NCBI RefSeq assembly: GCF_000720175.1
Contig: NZ_JOIX01000024.1
Location: forward strand, 34,197 to 98,196
Source of the DNA: Streptomyces sp. NRRL S-337
GTDB taxonomy: Bacteria > Actinomycetota > Actinomycetes > Streptomycetales > Streptomycetaceae
Reading direction: 5' to 3'
DNA length: 64,000 nt
The notes beneath the pieces are model-generated. The model was not told the origin of the DNA. It saw nothing but the letters and a program-made list of their open reading frames with translations, and did no database searches. A program made the translations under genes and the position numbers. This document shows positions 15,167 to 23,815 of the stretch, one piece after another; positions within the stretch are counted from its first letter, which is position 1; each line of letters begins with the position of its first letter.

Positions 15167-16114
15167 TCAGGTCTCGCCCTGTACCAGGCGTTCGAGCAGC
15201 TCCTGGAATTCCCCGTCGACGACCACGCGCAGGCCGTCCCCGTCGGGCTCGCTCAGCGGGGTCATCATGCCCCGGCGCCACCAGAAGACCCGCGGGCTGA
15301 TGGCACCCGCCGCGTCCTCGTGGCCGGCCGCGGCGAACTGTGCCATGGCCTGGAGCGCCGGGATCACCTGGGCGTCCTGGATGCGGTGGAACGCCAGCTG
15401 GTGGCGGAACGGCATGGCGACCAGCGCACCGTCCGGGGTGAGCCCGGTGCCCATGAGCCGCTGGACCAGATCCTCGAGCACCAGTACCCGGCTGGCGGTG
15501 AAGAAGGAGTCGCCGAGCAGGACTTCAAAGGCCGAGCCGTCGCCGCGGCGTACCGTCTCGTGCCCCTCGACGGGCAGGGCGCGGAGGTTGTTCATGGCCC
15601 GGATCCGCAGTTCGGCGACGTCCCCGAGGTCGCTCAGCGAGTCCTCGCTCAGCATCTGCACCGCTTCGGGCAGATCGAGCGCGAGCACCTCGCGCAGACC
15701 GGGGGCCGGTTCCCGGCCGTAGCGGAAGGCGTCCGAGGCGGGCAGGGTCTCCTGGGCGACGACCCGCGGGTAGAGGCAGGCACGGATCTCGTCCGCGGAG
15801 AGCACCTCCAGCGGCTGCGGGCCGTCCATGGTGCGCAGCACCTTGCCGACGTGATCCCGGATCAGCCCGGGCCAGGCGCGTTCGCCGCGCCGGTCGCGGT
15901 GGCACACCGCGGCGAGGTTGCCGAGGCCGAACTGACGCCCCGACGAGTCGGTGACCACCCCCGCGTACGCGGTGACCTCCAGGCCCTGTTCGGCGAAGGC
16001 CTGCCGGACCTGGGACCGGAAAACGCCGCCCTCCCGCTCGGAGAAGAAGCCGAACTCCCCGTCGCGTGCCAGGTCGCGGGAATCCCGCTTCGGTCCTCGG
16101 CGGAACAGGCCCAT
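15167..16114 (-). CDS. Uncharacterised cytoplasmic protein (weak DUF1444/YtpQ resemblance)
   Basis: 315 residues from the ATG at 16114 with a GGAGGAAGAG SD. No signal peptide or membrane helix. It begins MGLFRRGPKRDSRD and has a conserved-looking middle, AMNNLRALPVEGHE then FEVLLGDSFFTASRVLVLEDL. The A..NL and ASR.L..ED pattern recalls the DUF1444 (YtpQ) family, but the likeness is by eye only. Highly charged, mixed alpha/beta. Not an obvious operon partner of its neighbours. I cannot assign a function. Confidence 0.75.
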   Translation of the reverse strand: MGLFRRGPKRDSRDLARDGEFGFFSEREGGVFRSQVRQAFAEQGLEVTAYAGVVTDSSGRQFGLGNLAAVCHRDRRGERAWPGLIRDHVGKVLRTMDGPQPLEVLSADEIRACLYPRVVAQETLPASDAFRYGREPAPGLREVLALDLPEAVQMLSEDSLSDLGDVAELRIRAMNNLRALPVEGHETVRRGDGSAFEVLLGDSFFTASRVLVLEDLVQRLMGTGLTPDGALVAMPFRHQLAFHRIQDAQVIPALQAMAQFAAAGHEDAAGAISPRVFWWRRGMMTPLSEPDGDGLRVVVDGEFQELLERLVQGET

Positions 16115-16322
16115 CTCTTCCTCCCGGCAGCGGCCACGCACAACGGCCATGAATGGGCCGATCGTAACGGGTGCGCCGGCCGGCCCCGGCACCCTGCTGA
16201 CCACGGGACACTGCCGTGACGCCGCAGGGCGACGGGGCGGGTGGGGACGGGGACGGACGAGGGGGGACGAGGGGGCCGAGGGGGACGTACGCGGAGGAAG
16301 TGGGCCGGCCGTCGCCGACCGG

Positions 16323-16841
16323 TCAGCCGCCGATGGTGACGTCGATGCAGGCGTAGAAGGCGTTCGCGGTGTCGGCGATGTTCCAGACCGCGAGGATCTT
16401 CTGCTTGCCCGTGACGCTGCCGAAGTTGACGGTATGGGTCACGGTCTCCGGGGGCTGTGCGCCGCCGCCGCTGAACTCGGCGACCTTCCTTCCGCCCGCG
16501 AAGTACTGCCAGGTGCTGGTGGCGTGACGGGCCGTCAGTCGCCAGGTGAAGGTCTGGGTGTGGCCGATCGGGGTGACCTTCCAGCCCTTGGAGTCGTCGT
16601 CGAGTTCGGCGAACCGGCTGTTGCCGCCACTGCAGCTGGTCAGCCCCTTGGGGCCCTCGACGCTCTGCGGCTCCCACTTGATGGGGCCGCAGTCGATGGT
16701 GCCGGCGGCGCACTGCGCCTGGCGGCTGGGGGGTGCGGAGACGTATCCGTGGGCGCTGGCCGGGGTGACCGGCAGGGTGACGACCAGCAGCGGGGCGATG
16801 CCGGCGCCGATGGCGAGGGCCAGCCTTCTTTTCTTGTTCAT
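16323..16841 (-). CDS. Lytic polysaccharide monooxygenase, AA10 family
   Basis: 172 residues with a signal peptide cleaved at ASA|H, leaving His31 as the mature N terminus (HGYVSAPPSRQ). His31 and His106 (LTARHATSTW) form the copper histidine brace, and Phe162 (NAFYACIDV) sits at the axial position. Four cysteines fit two disulfides. It is a single AA10 domain without a carbohydrate-binding module, the size of small chitin-active Streptomyces LPMOs. It cleaves crystalline chitin or cellulose oxidatively outside the cell. A DasR-like site lies 46-61 bp upstream. The 208-bp gap after the gene has only GGGAC/GGGGA-rich filler. Confidence 0.93.
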   Translation of the reverse strand: MNKKRRLALAIGAGIAPLLVVTLPVTPASAHGYVSAPPSRQAQCAAGTIDCGPIKWEPQSVEGPKGLTSCSGGNSRFAELDDDSKGWKVTPIGHTQTFTWRLTARHATSTWQYFAGGRKVAEFSGGGAQPPETVTHTVNFGSVTGKQKILAVWNIADTANAFYACIDVTIGG

Positions 16842-16886
16842 GTCAACCCTTTCGCGAGGGGGGTGAGAGGCGCGAGGGGTGCACTG

Positions 16887-16902
16887 ATTGGTCTGGACTT
16901 TA
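16887..16902. promoter_or_regulatory. DasR-like responsive element (dre)
   Basis: ATTGGTCTGGACTTTA (minus strand TAAAGTCCAGACCAAT) keeps the TGGTCT half-site and the GTCCAGACCA arrangement of DasR sites upstream of chitinolytic genes. It lies between the LPMO start and the end of the LacI gene, so it would act on the LPMO. Confidence 0.55.
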
Positions 16903-16920
16903 CTCCGTGACCGTGTACGG

Positions 16921-17958
16921 TCAAGAGGTCCGGAAGGGTCCGTCGGCGGCGACGGCGACCGCCGTCCCGCTGGAGGCCCGGACCACCAACTCCGGGGCGA
17001 GGCGGACCGTGTGGCACGGACCAGACGAACCGTCAGTCCGGCGACGGGACAGCAGGCGGGCGGCCTCGGCGGCGAGGTCGGCGACCGGTTGCCGGACGGT
17101 GGTGAGCGCGGGATCGGCCAGCCCGGCGAGCGGGATGTCGTCGAAGCCGGTGACCGCGACCTCGCCGGGGACGTCCGCGCCCAACTGCCGCAGCCGTTGC
17201 AGTGCACCGGCCGCGATCAGGTCGTTGGCGCAGACCACCGCGTCCGGGCGGGCCGGCCAGAGGCGATCGACGGCGGCCCGTCCCCACTCCACCGAGAAGT
17301 CGCCGAGGGCGAGCCGGCCGGGTGCCGCCGGGTCGAGGGCCGCGGCGCCGCTCTCGTACGCCGTGCGCCGCTCGACGGCCGCGGAGGCGGTGCCGGCGGC
17401 CCCGATGAAACAGGGGCGGCGGCGCCCGGTGGCGGCCAGATGGGCCAGTACGAGCGCCATTCCGGCGGCGTTGTCGACGGCCACGGAGTCGGCGACGCCG
17501 GGGCCGCAGCCGCGGTCCAGCAGGACCAGCGGCACCTGTGCGGCGGCGGCCGCCACCGCCTCCCGGCTGTGCCGTTCGTCGACCGGTATCAGCAACAGCG
17601 CGTCGACCTGCCGGGCCAGCAGGGCGCCGATCCGGGCCGCCTCGGTGGCCGGGTCGTCGTCACAGTCGGCGAGCAGCACCGCACGGCCCTCGGCATGCAG
17701 GGCGTGCTCCAGTTCCCGGACCAGGGTGGGGAAGAACGGGTTGGTGATCTGCGGCAGGACCAGCCCGACGGTGCCGGTGGAACGACTGCGCAGGGCGCGG
17801 GCGACGTGGTTGGGGCGGTAGCCGAGGCGCTCGGCCGCCGCGCGGACGGTGCGGGCGGTCTCGGCGCCGACCGGGCGGGTGCCGGCGAGCACACGGGAGA
17901 CCGTGGCGATGGAGCAGCCGGACGCCAGCGCGACGTCCTTCAAGGTCACTTCGGCCAC
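16921..17958 (-). CDS. LacI-family repressor of the adjacent nucleoside operon
   Basis: 345 residues from a GTG (VAEVTLKDVALASG). The HTH CSIATVSRVLAGTRPV and hinge LGYRPNHVARALRS are classic LacI. The effector domain follows the periplasmic-binding fold from GTVGLVLPQITNPFFP to CANDLIAAGAL. Divergent from the nucleoside hydrolase/MFS operon with a 244-bp gap carrying two AACGTT-centred dyads. The likely inducer is a nucleoside or ribose derivative (inference from context). Confidence 0.92.
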   Translation of the reverse strand: MAEVTLKDVALASGCSIATVSRVLAGTRPVGAETARTVRAAAERLGYRPNHVARALRSRSTGTVGLVLPQITNPFFPTLVRELEHALHAEGRAVLLADCDDDPATEAARIGALLARQVDALLLIPVDERHSREAVAAAAAQVPLVLLDRGCGPGVADSVAVDNAAGMALVLAHLAATGRRRPCFIGAAGTASAAVERRTAYESGAAALDPAAPGRLALGDFSVEWGRAAVDRLWPARPDAVVCANDLIAAGALQRLRQLGADVPGEVAVTGFDDIPLAGLADPALTTVRQPVADLAAEAARLLSRRRTDGSSGPCHTVRLAPELVVRASSGTAVAVAADGPFRTS

Positions 17959-17998
17959 GGTGGCGCGCCCCTTTTGTCGACCCGTACCGGATGAGGGC

Positions 17999-18115
17999 GG
18001 CAAACGTTATCACCGCTCACCCACCGTGTCCGTAAGCCGGATCAAGCGGTCGTATGGCTCACATTTCGTTGACATCGGGAGGAGCGATGGGCGAAATTCT
18101 CGGAGAACGTTTTCC
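17999..18115. promoter_or_regulatory. Two AACGTT-centred LacI-type operators
   Basis: GGCAAACGTTATCACC (17999-18014) and GGAGAACGTTTTCC (18102-18115, nearly a perfect dyad) flank the divergent promoters of the LacI gene and the hydrolase. Central CG palindromes are typical of LacI-family sites. The spacing of 103 bp would allow looping. Confidence 0.5.
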
Positions 18116-18202
18116 GGCGGTAGCCGCCTCCTGCGGGCGCACCCAGAGACTTCACCCCAGCACCCCCCGCACCACCGTTCCGCAGAGCAAAGGGGCTCGT
18201 CC

Positions 18203-19150
18203 GTGGCCAGAAAGATCATCCTCGACTGCGACCCGGGGCATGACGACGCGATCGCCATGCTCCTGGCGCACGGCAATCCCGATGTCGAGCTGGTCGCCGT
18301 GACGACCGTGGTCGGCAACGCGTCGGTGGAGAAGGTGACCCGCAACGCGCTGTCCGTGGCGCGGATCGCCGGGATCACCGGTGTGCCCTTCGCGGCCGGC
18401 TGCCCGCGTCCGCTGGTGCGGGACATCGAGACGGCGCCGGAGATCCACGGCGACACCGGTCTGGACGGCCCGGAGCTGCCCGAGCCCACCCTCGAACTGG
18501 ACCGCCGGCACGCGGTGGACCTGATCATCGACACCGTGATGGCGCACGAGCCGGGCGAGATCACCATCGTCCCCACGGCCGGTCTGACCAACATCGCGCT
18601 GGCCGCGCGCAAGGAGCCGCGGATCGTCGAGCGGGTCCGCGAGGTCGTGCTGATGGGCGGCGGCTACCACGAGGGCAACTGGAGCGCGGTCGCCGAGTTC
18701 AACATCATCATCGACCCCGAAGCGGCGCACATCGTCTTCAACGAGAAGTGGCCGGTCACCATGGTCGGGCTGGACCTCACGCACCAGGCGCTGGCCACCC
18801 CCGCGGTCGAGAAGAAGATCGCCGCGGTGGGCACCAAGCCGGCCACGTTCGTGCTGGAACTGCTGGACTTCTTCCGCGAGGCCTACCGCGAGAACCAGGG
18901 CTTCGAGCACCCGCCGGTGCACGACCCGTGCGCGGTGGCGTACGTCATCGACCCGGACGTGATGACCGTGCGCCGGGCCCCGGTGGACGTGGAGCTGCGC
19001 GGTGCGCTGACCGTCGGGATGACCGTGACGGACTTCCGCGCGCCCGCACCGGACGACTGCACCACCCAGGTCGCGGTCAAGCTCGACCACGAGCGGTTCT
19101 GGAACCTCGTCGTGGACGCGCTGGAGCGGATCGGCGACGTAGCGGAATGA
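18203..19150 (+). CDS. Inosine-uridine-preferring nucleoside hydrolase
   Basis: 315 residues from a GTG with AAAGGGG upstream. The Ca2+-binding signature DCDPGHDD (Asp8, 10, 14, 15) opens the protein. The mid-region VPTAGLTNIALAARKEP, VVLMGGGYHEGNWSAVAEFNI and the late VHDPCAVAYV complete the IunH-family active site. It cleaves the N-glycosidic bond of purine or pyrimidine nucleosides to base and ribose. No signal peptide, so cytoplasmic. It overlaps the MFS gene by 4 bp (ATGA), so uptake and cleavage are co-translated. Confidence 0.95.
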   Translation: MARKIILDCDPGHDDAIAMLLAHGNPDVELVAVTTVVGNASVEKVTRNALSVARIAGITGVPFAAGCPRPLVRDIETAPEIHGDTGLDGPELPEPTLELDRRHAVDLIIDTVMAHEPGEITIVPTAGLTNIALAARKEPRIVERVREVVLMGGGYHEGNWSAVAEFNIIIDPEAAHIVFNEKWPVTMVGLDLTHQALATPAVEKKIAAVGTKPATFVLELLDFFREAYRENQGFEHPPVHDPCAVAYVIDPDVMTVRRAPVDVELRGALTVGMTVTDFRAPAPDDCTTQVAVKLDHERFWNLVVDALERIGDVAE

Positions 19151-20637
19151 ACGGCACGAACGGCACGAACGGCATGAACACCTCCACCGCCCCCTCCCCC
19201 AGGTCCACCGTCGAGAGCAAGGGCGCGGGCTCCGGCGTCCGCATCGGGGTGCTGGTCACCGCGCTGCTGGCGGCCTGCTTCGCGTTCCAGCTGAACGCCA
19301 GCATGCTCAGCCCGGCGCTGAAGAACATCGAGGACACCCTCGGTGCCAGCTCGGCCGAGATCGGCCTCACCCAGACCGCGTTCTTCACCTCGGCGGCCCT
19401 GTTCTCCCTGTTCCTCCCGCGGCTGGGCGACGTCATCGGCCGCCGCCGGGTGCTCACCGGGATGCTCGGCCTGATGGTCGTCGGCTGTGTCGTCGCCGCG
19501 CTGGCGACCAGCGTGCCGATGCTGTTCGCCGGCCGCATCATCCAGGGCGTCAGCGGGCCGGTCGTCCCGCTGTGCCTGATCATGCTGCGGGTCGAGGTGC
19601 AGGAGCCGAAGCGGTACGGCACCCTGCTCGGCGTGATCACCGCGGTCAACGGCGGGATCGCCGGGGTGGACTCCCTCGCGGGCGGCTACCTCGCCGACAG
19701 CCACGGCTTCGGCTCGGTGTTCTGGGCGATGGCCGTCGTCGCGGCGCTGGCGACCGTCCTCGTCGCCACCCTGACCCCGGAGTCCCGGGCCCCGGCTCCG
19801 GACGCGGCGGGCGCCCGCCGGATGGACTGGCCCGGTGTCGCCCTGCTCGTCGTCTCGGTCGGCTCGCTGCTGATCGCGCTGAACGAGGCGGGCAAGCTGG
19901 CCGCCGCGAACTGGCCGCTGATCGCCGTCCTCGTCGTGCTGGCCGCGGTCGCCTTCGGCCTCTTCTGGCGCACCGAGAACCGCAGCGGGCACCCGCTGGT
20001 CGCGACCAGGCACCTCAAGCAGCGCGCGACCTGGGCGACCCTGCTGACCACCGTGCTGACCATGACCGGCGTGTTCGCCGTGATGAACGGGCTGATCCCG
20101 GCGTTCGCGCAGGACGCGCAGGCCGGTCTCGGGATGAGCGCCGAGGCGTCCGCCTGGTGGACGCTGTCGCCGTACGCGCTGGCCGGTCTGGCCATGGGCC
20201 CGCTGGCCGGCCGGCTGGCCGCCACCTTCGGCTACGGGCGCGTACTGCGGTGCGGCCTGGTCGGTTCGGTGGCGACGGTGGTGCTGATGCTCGCCACGAT
20301 GCACAGCCACTCGCACGTCCTGCTGCTGGTGACCTCGATCCTGGTGGGCGTCGCCTACGCCGGCGTGGCCAACATCGTCCTCAACGGGCTCGGCATCGTG
20401 CTCTCCCCCCGCGAGAACCCGGGCTTCCTGCCCGGCCTGAACGCCGGTGCGTTCAACCTCGGCGCGGGGCTGAGCTTCGCGGTGCTCTACGCCGTCAAGA
20501 CCGCCGCCACCCCGGCCGATCCGGCGTCCGCCGGCGGCTACACCGCGGGCATGATCGCCGGTGTGGTCATCCTGGCGGCGGCGATCGCGACCTCGTTCCT
20601 GATCCCGAAGCCGGTGGCGGCCGAGGCCCAGGACTGA
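19147..20637 (+). CDS. MFS transporter, probable nucleoside permease
   Basis: 496 residues, about 14 hydrophobic helices, starting VLVTALLAACFAFQLNASML. The MFS loop 2-3 motif appears as LGDVIGRRRVL and a motif-C-like ADSHGFGSVFWAMAV region follows helix 5. Length and 14 helices place it near the DHA2 group of H+ antiporters, which usually export drugs. The gene order LacI / nucleoside hydrolase / MFS argues instead for nucleoside or analogue transport. Direction of transport is uncertain. The N terminus has a repetitive NGTNGTNG stretch. Confidence 0.85.
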   Translation: MNGTNGTNGMNTSTAPSPRSTVESKGAGSGVRIGVLVTALLAACFAFQLNASMLSPALKNIEDTLGASSAEIGLTQTAFFTSAALFSLFLPRLGDVIGRRRVLTGMLGLMVVGCVVAALATSVPMLFAGRIIQGVSGPVVPLCLIMLRVEVQEPKRYGTLLGVITAVNGGIAGVDSLAGGYLADSHGFGSVFWAMAVVAALATVLVATLTPESRAPAPDAAGARRMDWPGVALLVVSVGSLLIALNEAGKLAAANWPLIAVLVVLAAVAFGLFWRTENRSGHPLVATRHLKQRATWATLLTTVLTMTGVFAVMNGLIPAFAQDAQAGLGMSAEASAWWTLSPYALAGLAMGPLAGRLAATFGYGRVLRCGLVGSVATVVLMLATMHSHSHVLLLVTSILVGVAYAGVANIVLNGLGIVLSPRENPGFLPGLNAGAFNLGAGLSFAVLYAVKTAATPADPASAGGYTAGMIAGVVILAAAIATSFLIPKPVAAEAQD

Positions 20638-20676
20638 GGGCTCGCGGCGCGCCACCGGGGAATGTCCTCGGGCGGT

Positions 20677-21819
20677 TCACTCCGGCGTCGGCTCGTCCGT
20701 CCACCGCAGGATGGCGCCGAGCCCGCCGGAGGGCGCCCGTTCGGGATCGCGGACGATCACGACCTCGGCGCCACTGGCCGCGGCCGACCGGATGAGCGCG
20801 TCGTCGGCCCGGGCGGCGGCCGGCCGCACCTCGCCGAGGTACTGCAACTCGGTGCCGCGCACGGCCAGTTGGTCGGCGCCCTCACCGACCCAGACCTGGC
20901 GTCCGGTGTCCGCGCCGTGCGGGTCGACCAGCAGGGTGTCGATCCGGTGTTCCCGGGCCGCCTCGACGAGCGCGGGGATGCCGGCCGCGGCCTGCGGGGC
21001 GCTCTTGCCGCCGGGACCCTCGCCGGTGCGGAAGCGGTCGGTGATCTCCACGACGTGCTGGCGTTCCTGTTCGGCCCGGACCTGGGCGATGTCCCGTTCC
21101 ACCAGGTCGCTCTCGGAGCCGGCCGCGCGGCCGCCGTGTTCGCTCTCATAGGTGATGCCGCGCAGCTGCTCCGGCAGCTTCTCGTGCACGAGGTGCCGCT
21201 CGCGGGCGTCGCCGATGAGGATGATGGCTTCCGCCCCGTGTTCCCGGGCGGTCCGGCTGATCGCGTCGGCGATCTCCGCGGCGTTCTGCTCCCAGGTGTT
21301 CTCCACCTTCGCCTGGAAGTGGGTCTCGGACCAGTCCGAGGACGTGGTGCGGTGGATGGGCCACTCGGCGCCGGTGACCTTGCCGGCGTCGTCCTCGGTG
21401 CCCTGCTGCCCCAGGACGGCGAGGTCCGCCCCGGTGCGGTCCAGCCGGACCACGAGGCAGACGGGGTCGTCGCCGATCGCGGCCAGGAAGGGCGCGATCC
21501 GGGGCACCGGCCCCCAGGCGGCGAAGGGTGTGGGCGGCGGTCCGGGCAGCGGCGCGTCGAGCACGACGTGGCCGTTGGTGGCGAACAGCACCCGCCCGGC
21601 GTGCGACTGCGGTTCCCCTTCGCGCCGCGTGACCAGGGCCTCGTGCACGGCGCCGCAGGTGGCCTCGTCCGCGCCGAGCGCGAAGAGCTGTGCGGTGGTC
21701 GCGCTCGCCGTCAACTCCTGTTGTTTTTCGGCGTCCTCGGTGCCGTGCGAGATATCGGCATAGACCGTGGCCCATGGGCCCGGCCGATCGATGACCGGTC
21801 GAAGGAGCGAGAGTCGCAT
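20677..21819 (-). CDS. baeRF2 / Vms1-like release-factor-fold protein
   Basis: 380 residues with AAGGAGG 8 nt before the ATG. The C-terminal half matches the bacterial archaeo-eukaryotic release factor (eRF1-like) fold of the Rv2629/Vms1 family: AAEIADAISRTAREHGAEAI, LVEAAREHRIDTLLVDP and DALIRSAAASGAEVVIV. In eukaryotes Vms1/ANKZF1 releases stalled peptidyl-tRNA on ribosomes, and mycobacterial Rv2629 is dormancy-associated. Which residue would catalyse hydrolysis here is not clear by eye. It starts a run of stress-type genes. The 302-bp upstream gap (21820-22121) holds a possible promoter at 22026 but no gene. Confidence 0.85.
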   Translation of the reverse strand: MRLSLLRPVIDRPGPWATVYADISHGTEDAEKQQELTASATTAQLFALGADEATCGAVHEALVTRREGEPQSHAGRVLFATNGHVVLDAPLPGPPPTPFAAWGPVPRIAPFLAAIGDDPVCLVVRLDRTGADLAVLGQQGTEDDAGKVTGAEWPIHRTTSSDWSETHFQAKVENTWEQNAAEIADAISRTAREHGAEAIILIGDARERHLVHEKLPEQLRGITYESEHGGRAAGSESDLVERDIAQVRAEQERQHVVEITDRFRTGEGPGGKSAPQAAAGIPALVEAAREHRIDTLLVDPHGADTGRQVWVGEGADQLAVRGTELQYLGEVRPAAARADDALIRSAAASGAEVVIVRDPERAPSGGLGAILRWTDEPTPE

Positions 21820-22025
21820 GGCGCTGCCTCCTTGGGTTCTCCCGGTATGCGTGGGGCTTGTCTGCGGTTGGCTGCGTATGCGGTGGGACGCGCAATGCGT
21901 CGGCTGGTTTGGGGTTGGCTGTCATACGAATTCCCGATCTCCCAGGGCGTATGCATTGCGCTCCGGCCCGGGATATGCCTCGAACAGTCACGCAGCGTGG
22001 TGGTCCGGGTGAATTCCGTACAGGG

Positions 22026-22048
22026 GCTTGAATCGACCGCTTCGGGTT
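22026..22048 (+). promoter_or_regulatory. Possible SigB-type promoter
   Basis: GCTT-N14-GGGTT resembles the GNNTN14-16GGGTA(C/T) consensus of Streptomyces SigB-family stress sigma factors, about 75 bp before the DUF2795 gene. One mismatch in the -10 element. Confidence 0.3.
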
Positions 22049-22121
22049 GTTAGGGCAGAAGGACCAGGGAAACTGGGAGAAACGCGTCGGGTCGGTAGGA
22101 CTCGTCAGACCGGAGGCAGCG

Positions 22122-22538
22122 ATGGTCATGGAACACGGAATGGACAAGACCGGCCCCGCCCGGGACGACATGATGAAGAAGCAGTTGCGCGGGCAACTGG
22201 CCGCGGAGCGCTCGCTGCGGACCGACGAGGAACACGAACTCCAGCCCGCGGGCGAGGACCAGCCGCTGCCGGCGTGGTCGCCCGCGAGCGACTACCGCGG
22301 CGGTACGCCGAGCGGGATGACCGAGCAGGACGTCGGACTGCGCTCCGAACTCGCCCAGCACCTCGGCCGGAGCCTGTATCCCGCCGACAAGAACACGATC
22401 ATCGAGACGCTGCGGCGCAACCACGCGCCGGACCGGCTGGTGGAGCTGGCCCAACGGCTGCCGGCGCACGACCGGTACGTCAATGTGCAGGCCATCGCCG
22501 AGGCCATCGGACTGCACACCGAGCACGTGCGGCGCTGA
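22122..22538 (+). CDS. DUF2795 protein
   Basis: 138 residues from the ATG at 22122 with GGAGG at 5 nt. The N-terminal half is charged and probably disordered (QLRGQLAAERSLRTDEEHEL). The C-terminal YPADKNTIIETLRRNHAPDR to NVQAIAEAIG is the DUF2795 domain, a small helical domain often found in actinobacterial stress clusters. Function unknown. Followed 114 bp later by the DUF5709 gene. Confidence 0.85.
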   Translation: MVMEHGMDKTGPARDDMMKKQLRGQLAAERSLRTDEEHELQPAGEDQPLPAWSPASDYRGGTPSGMTEQDVGLRSELAQHLGRSLYPADKNTIIETLRRNHAPDRLVELAQRLPAHDRYVNVQAIAEAIGLHTEHVRR

Positions 22539-22652
22539 CCCGGCCGTCCGCCTCCTGACGCTGCCGAGCGGCGCCGGGAGGCGGACAATTGGTGGCAGAG
22601 AGACCCGCCGCGGCCCGCGACGGGACGAGCGGACGGGAGAGGGAGGGCGGTC

Positions 22653-23132
22653 ATGTCCGACGACGCGATGGGCGACGAGGTCTACCAGCCGCCCAGCTCC
22701 GACCCCCAGGACAACCCCAACGATCTGGACATGGAGGACGCCCTCGACGAGCCCGACCTCGACGCCATGCTGGACACCGGCTATTCGCCGCCCGAACGGC
22801 CCTTCGTGGTCAATCACGAGGGCACCACGGCACGGGAACTGCACGACCGCGAGTCGCTGGAGCACCGGCTGGCCGTGGAGGTGCCGGACGTGCTCCCGGT
22901 CGACGGCGACGGCATCGGCGATCTGCCCGGCGGTGTGGGCGAACCGGTGGATCTGGAGTGCGGCGAGGAGCGGGCCGGCCGGCTCGTGGGCACCGACGAG
23001 GGCTTCTGGCGCGGCGGCAGCGACGACATCGCCGCCCGGGACGTCGGCATCGACGGCGGTGCGGCGTCCGCCGAGGAGGCCGCGGTGCACATCGCCCGCG
23101 ACAATGCGGGCGACGGGGAGCTGGAGGCATAG
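22653..23132 (+). CDS. DUF5709 acidic protein
   Basis: 159 residues, strongly acidic, with GAGGG before the ATG. Family signatures are MGDEVYQPP, a D/E-rich LDEPDLDAMLDTGYSPPERP, and a C-terminal AEEAAVHI. Almost no hydrophobic core segments, so it is likely disordered or a hydrophilin-like protein. DUF5709 is known only from actinobacteria and lacks an assigned function. Confidence 0.85.
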   Translation: MSDDAMGDEVYQPPSSDPQDNPNDLDMEDALDEPDLDAMLDTGYSPPERPFVVNHEGTTARELHDRESLEHRLAVEVPDVLPVDGDGIGDLPGGVGEPVDLECGEERAGRLVGTDEGFWRGGSDDIAARDVGIDGGAASAEEAAVHIARDNAGDGELEA

Positions 23133-23228
23133 CCCCGAGGTTCAGCCCGTGGTCACGGAATGCACGGAATGCCTTTCGCCGAACCTCTCACCACGCCCGC
23201 CGTGAGACGCCACGCCCGCCGTGAGACG

Positions 23229-23768
23229 TCAGAAGATTTCCTCGGCGGTGGACCGGACGATACGGGCCTGCATATTGCGTTCCATCATGCGCAGCGCGGC
23301 TTCCGCGAGGTCGCGGTGGATATGCGCGCAGGCGTCCTCGACGACGGTGACACCGATGTGCCGGATATGGGCGTCGAGCGCGGAATAGAGCACGCATTGT
23401 TCGGTGACCTGGCCGCAGAGCACGATGGTCTCGATGCCGTGCTGGCGCAGCAGGTATTCCAGCGGGGTCTGGTAGAAGATCGAGTGCCGGGCCTTCACCA
23501 CGAACAGTGAGGTGTCGTCCGGCCGTACCGGCTCCACGAGGTCGGCGTGCGGGCCGCTCAGCGCGGTGTCCAGGATCTCGTCGTGGTGCGAGCGCCACCG
23601 GCCGAAATTGTCGTTGACGTAGATGACCTCGGTCTCGCTGTGCCGGGCCCGTTCGAGCAGCGCGGTGAGCCGGGGCAACGTCGCGCGCACCGAGGGCAGC
23701 AGCAGTTCGGCGTCCTCGTGCTCGTAGGGGTTGAGCATGTCGATCACGATGAGTGCGGTGCCGGACAT
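23229..23768 (-). CDS. Cysteine hydrolase, isochorismatase-like
   Basis: 179 residues. The catalytic triad is visible as Asp10 (LIVIDMLNPYE), Lys92 (FVVKARHS) and Cys125 (GQVTEQCVLYSA), with the usual cis-peptide V-T before E-Q-C. The family includes nicotinamidases, isochorismatases and N-carbamoyl hydrolases; the substrate is not predictable. Cytoplasmic. It lies convergent with DUF5709 and 47 bp upstream of the LigD-PE stop on the same strand. The 23133-23228 gap has a direct repeat of CGCCCGCCGTGAGACG. Confidence 0.9.
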   Translation of the reverse strand: MSGTALIVIDMLNPYEHEDAELLLPSVRATLPRLTALLERARHSETEVIYVNDNFGRWRSHHDEILDTALSGPHADLVEPVRPDDTSLFVVKARHSIFYQTPLEYLLRQHGIETIVLCGQVTEQCVLYSALDAHIRHIGVTVVEDACAHIHRDLAEAALRMMERNMQARIVRSTAEEIF

Positions 23769-23815
23769 GGCGGAAAACCCCGGTCAGCCCCGGGCCGGAG
23801 CGGCGCAGGCCCTGC

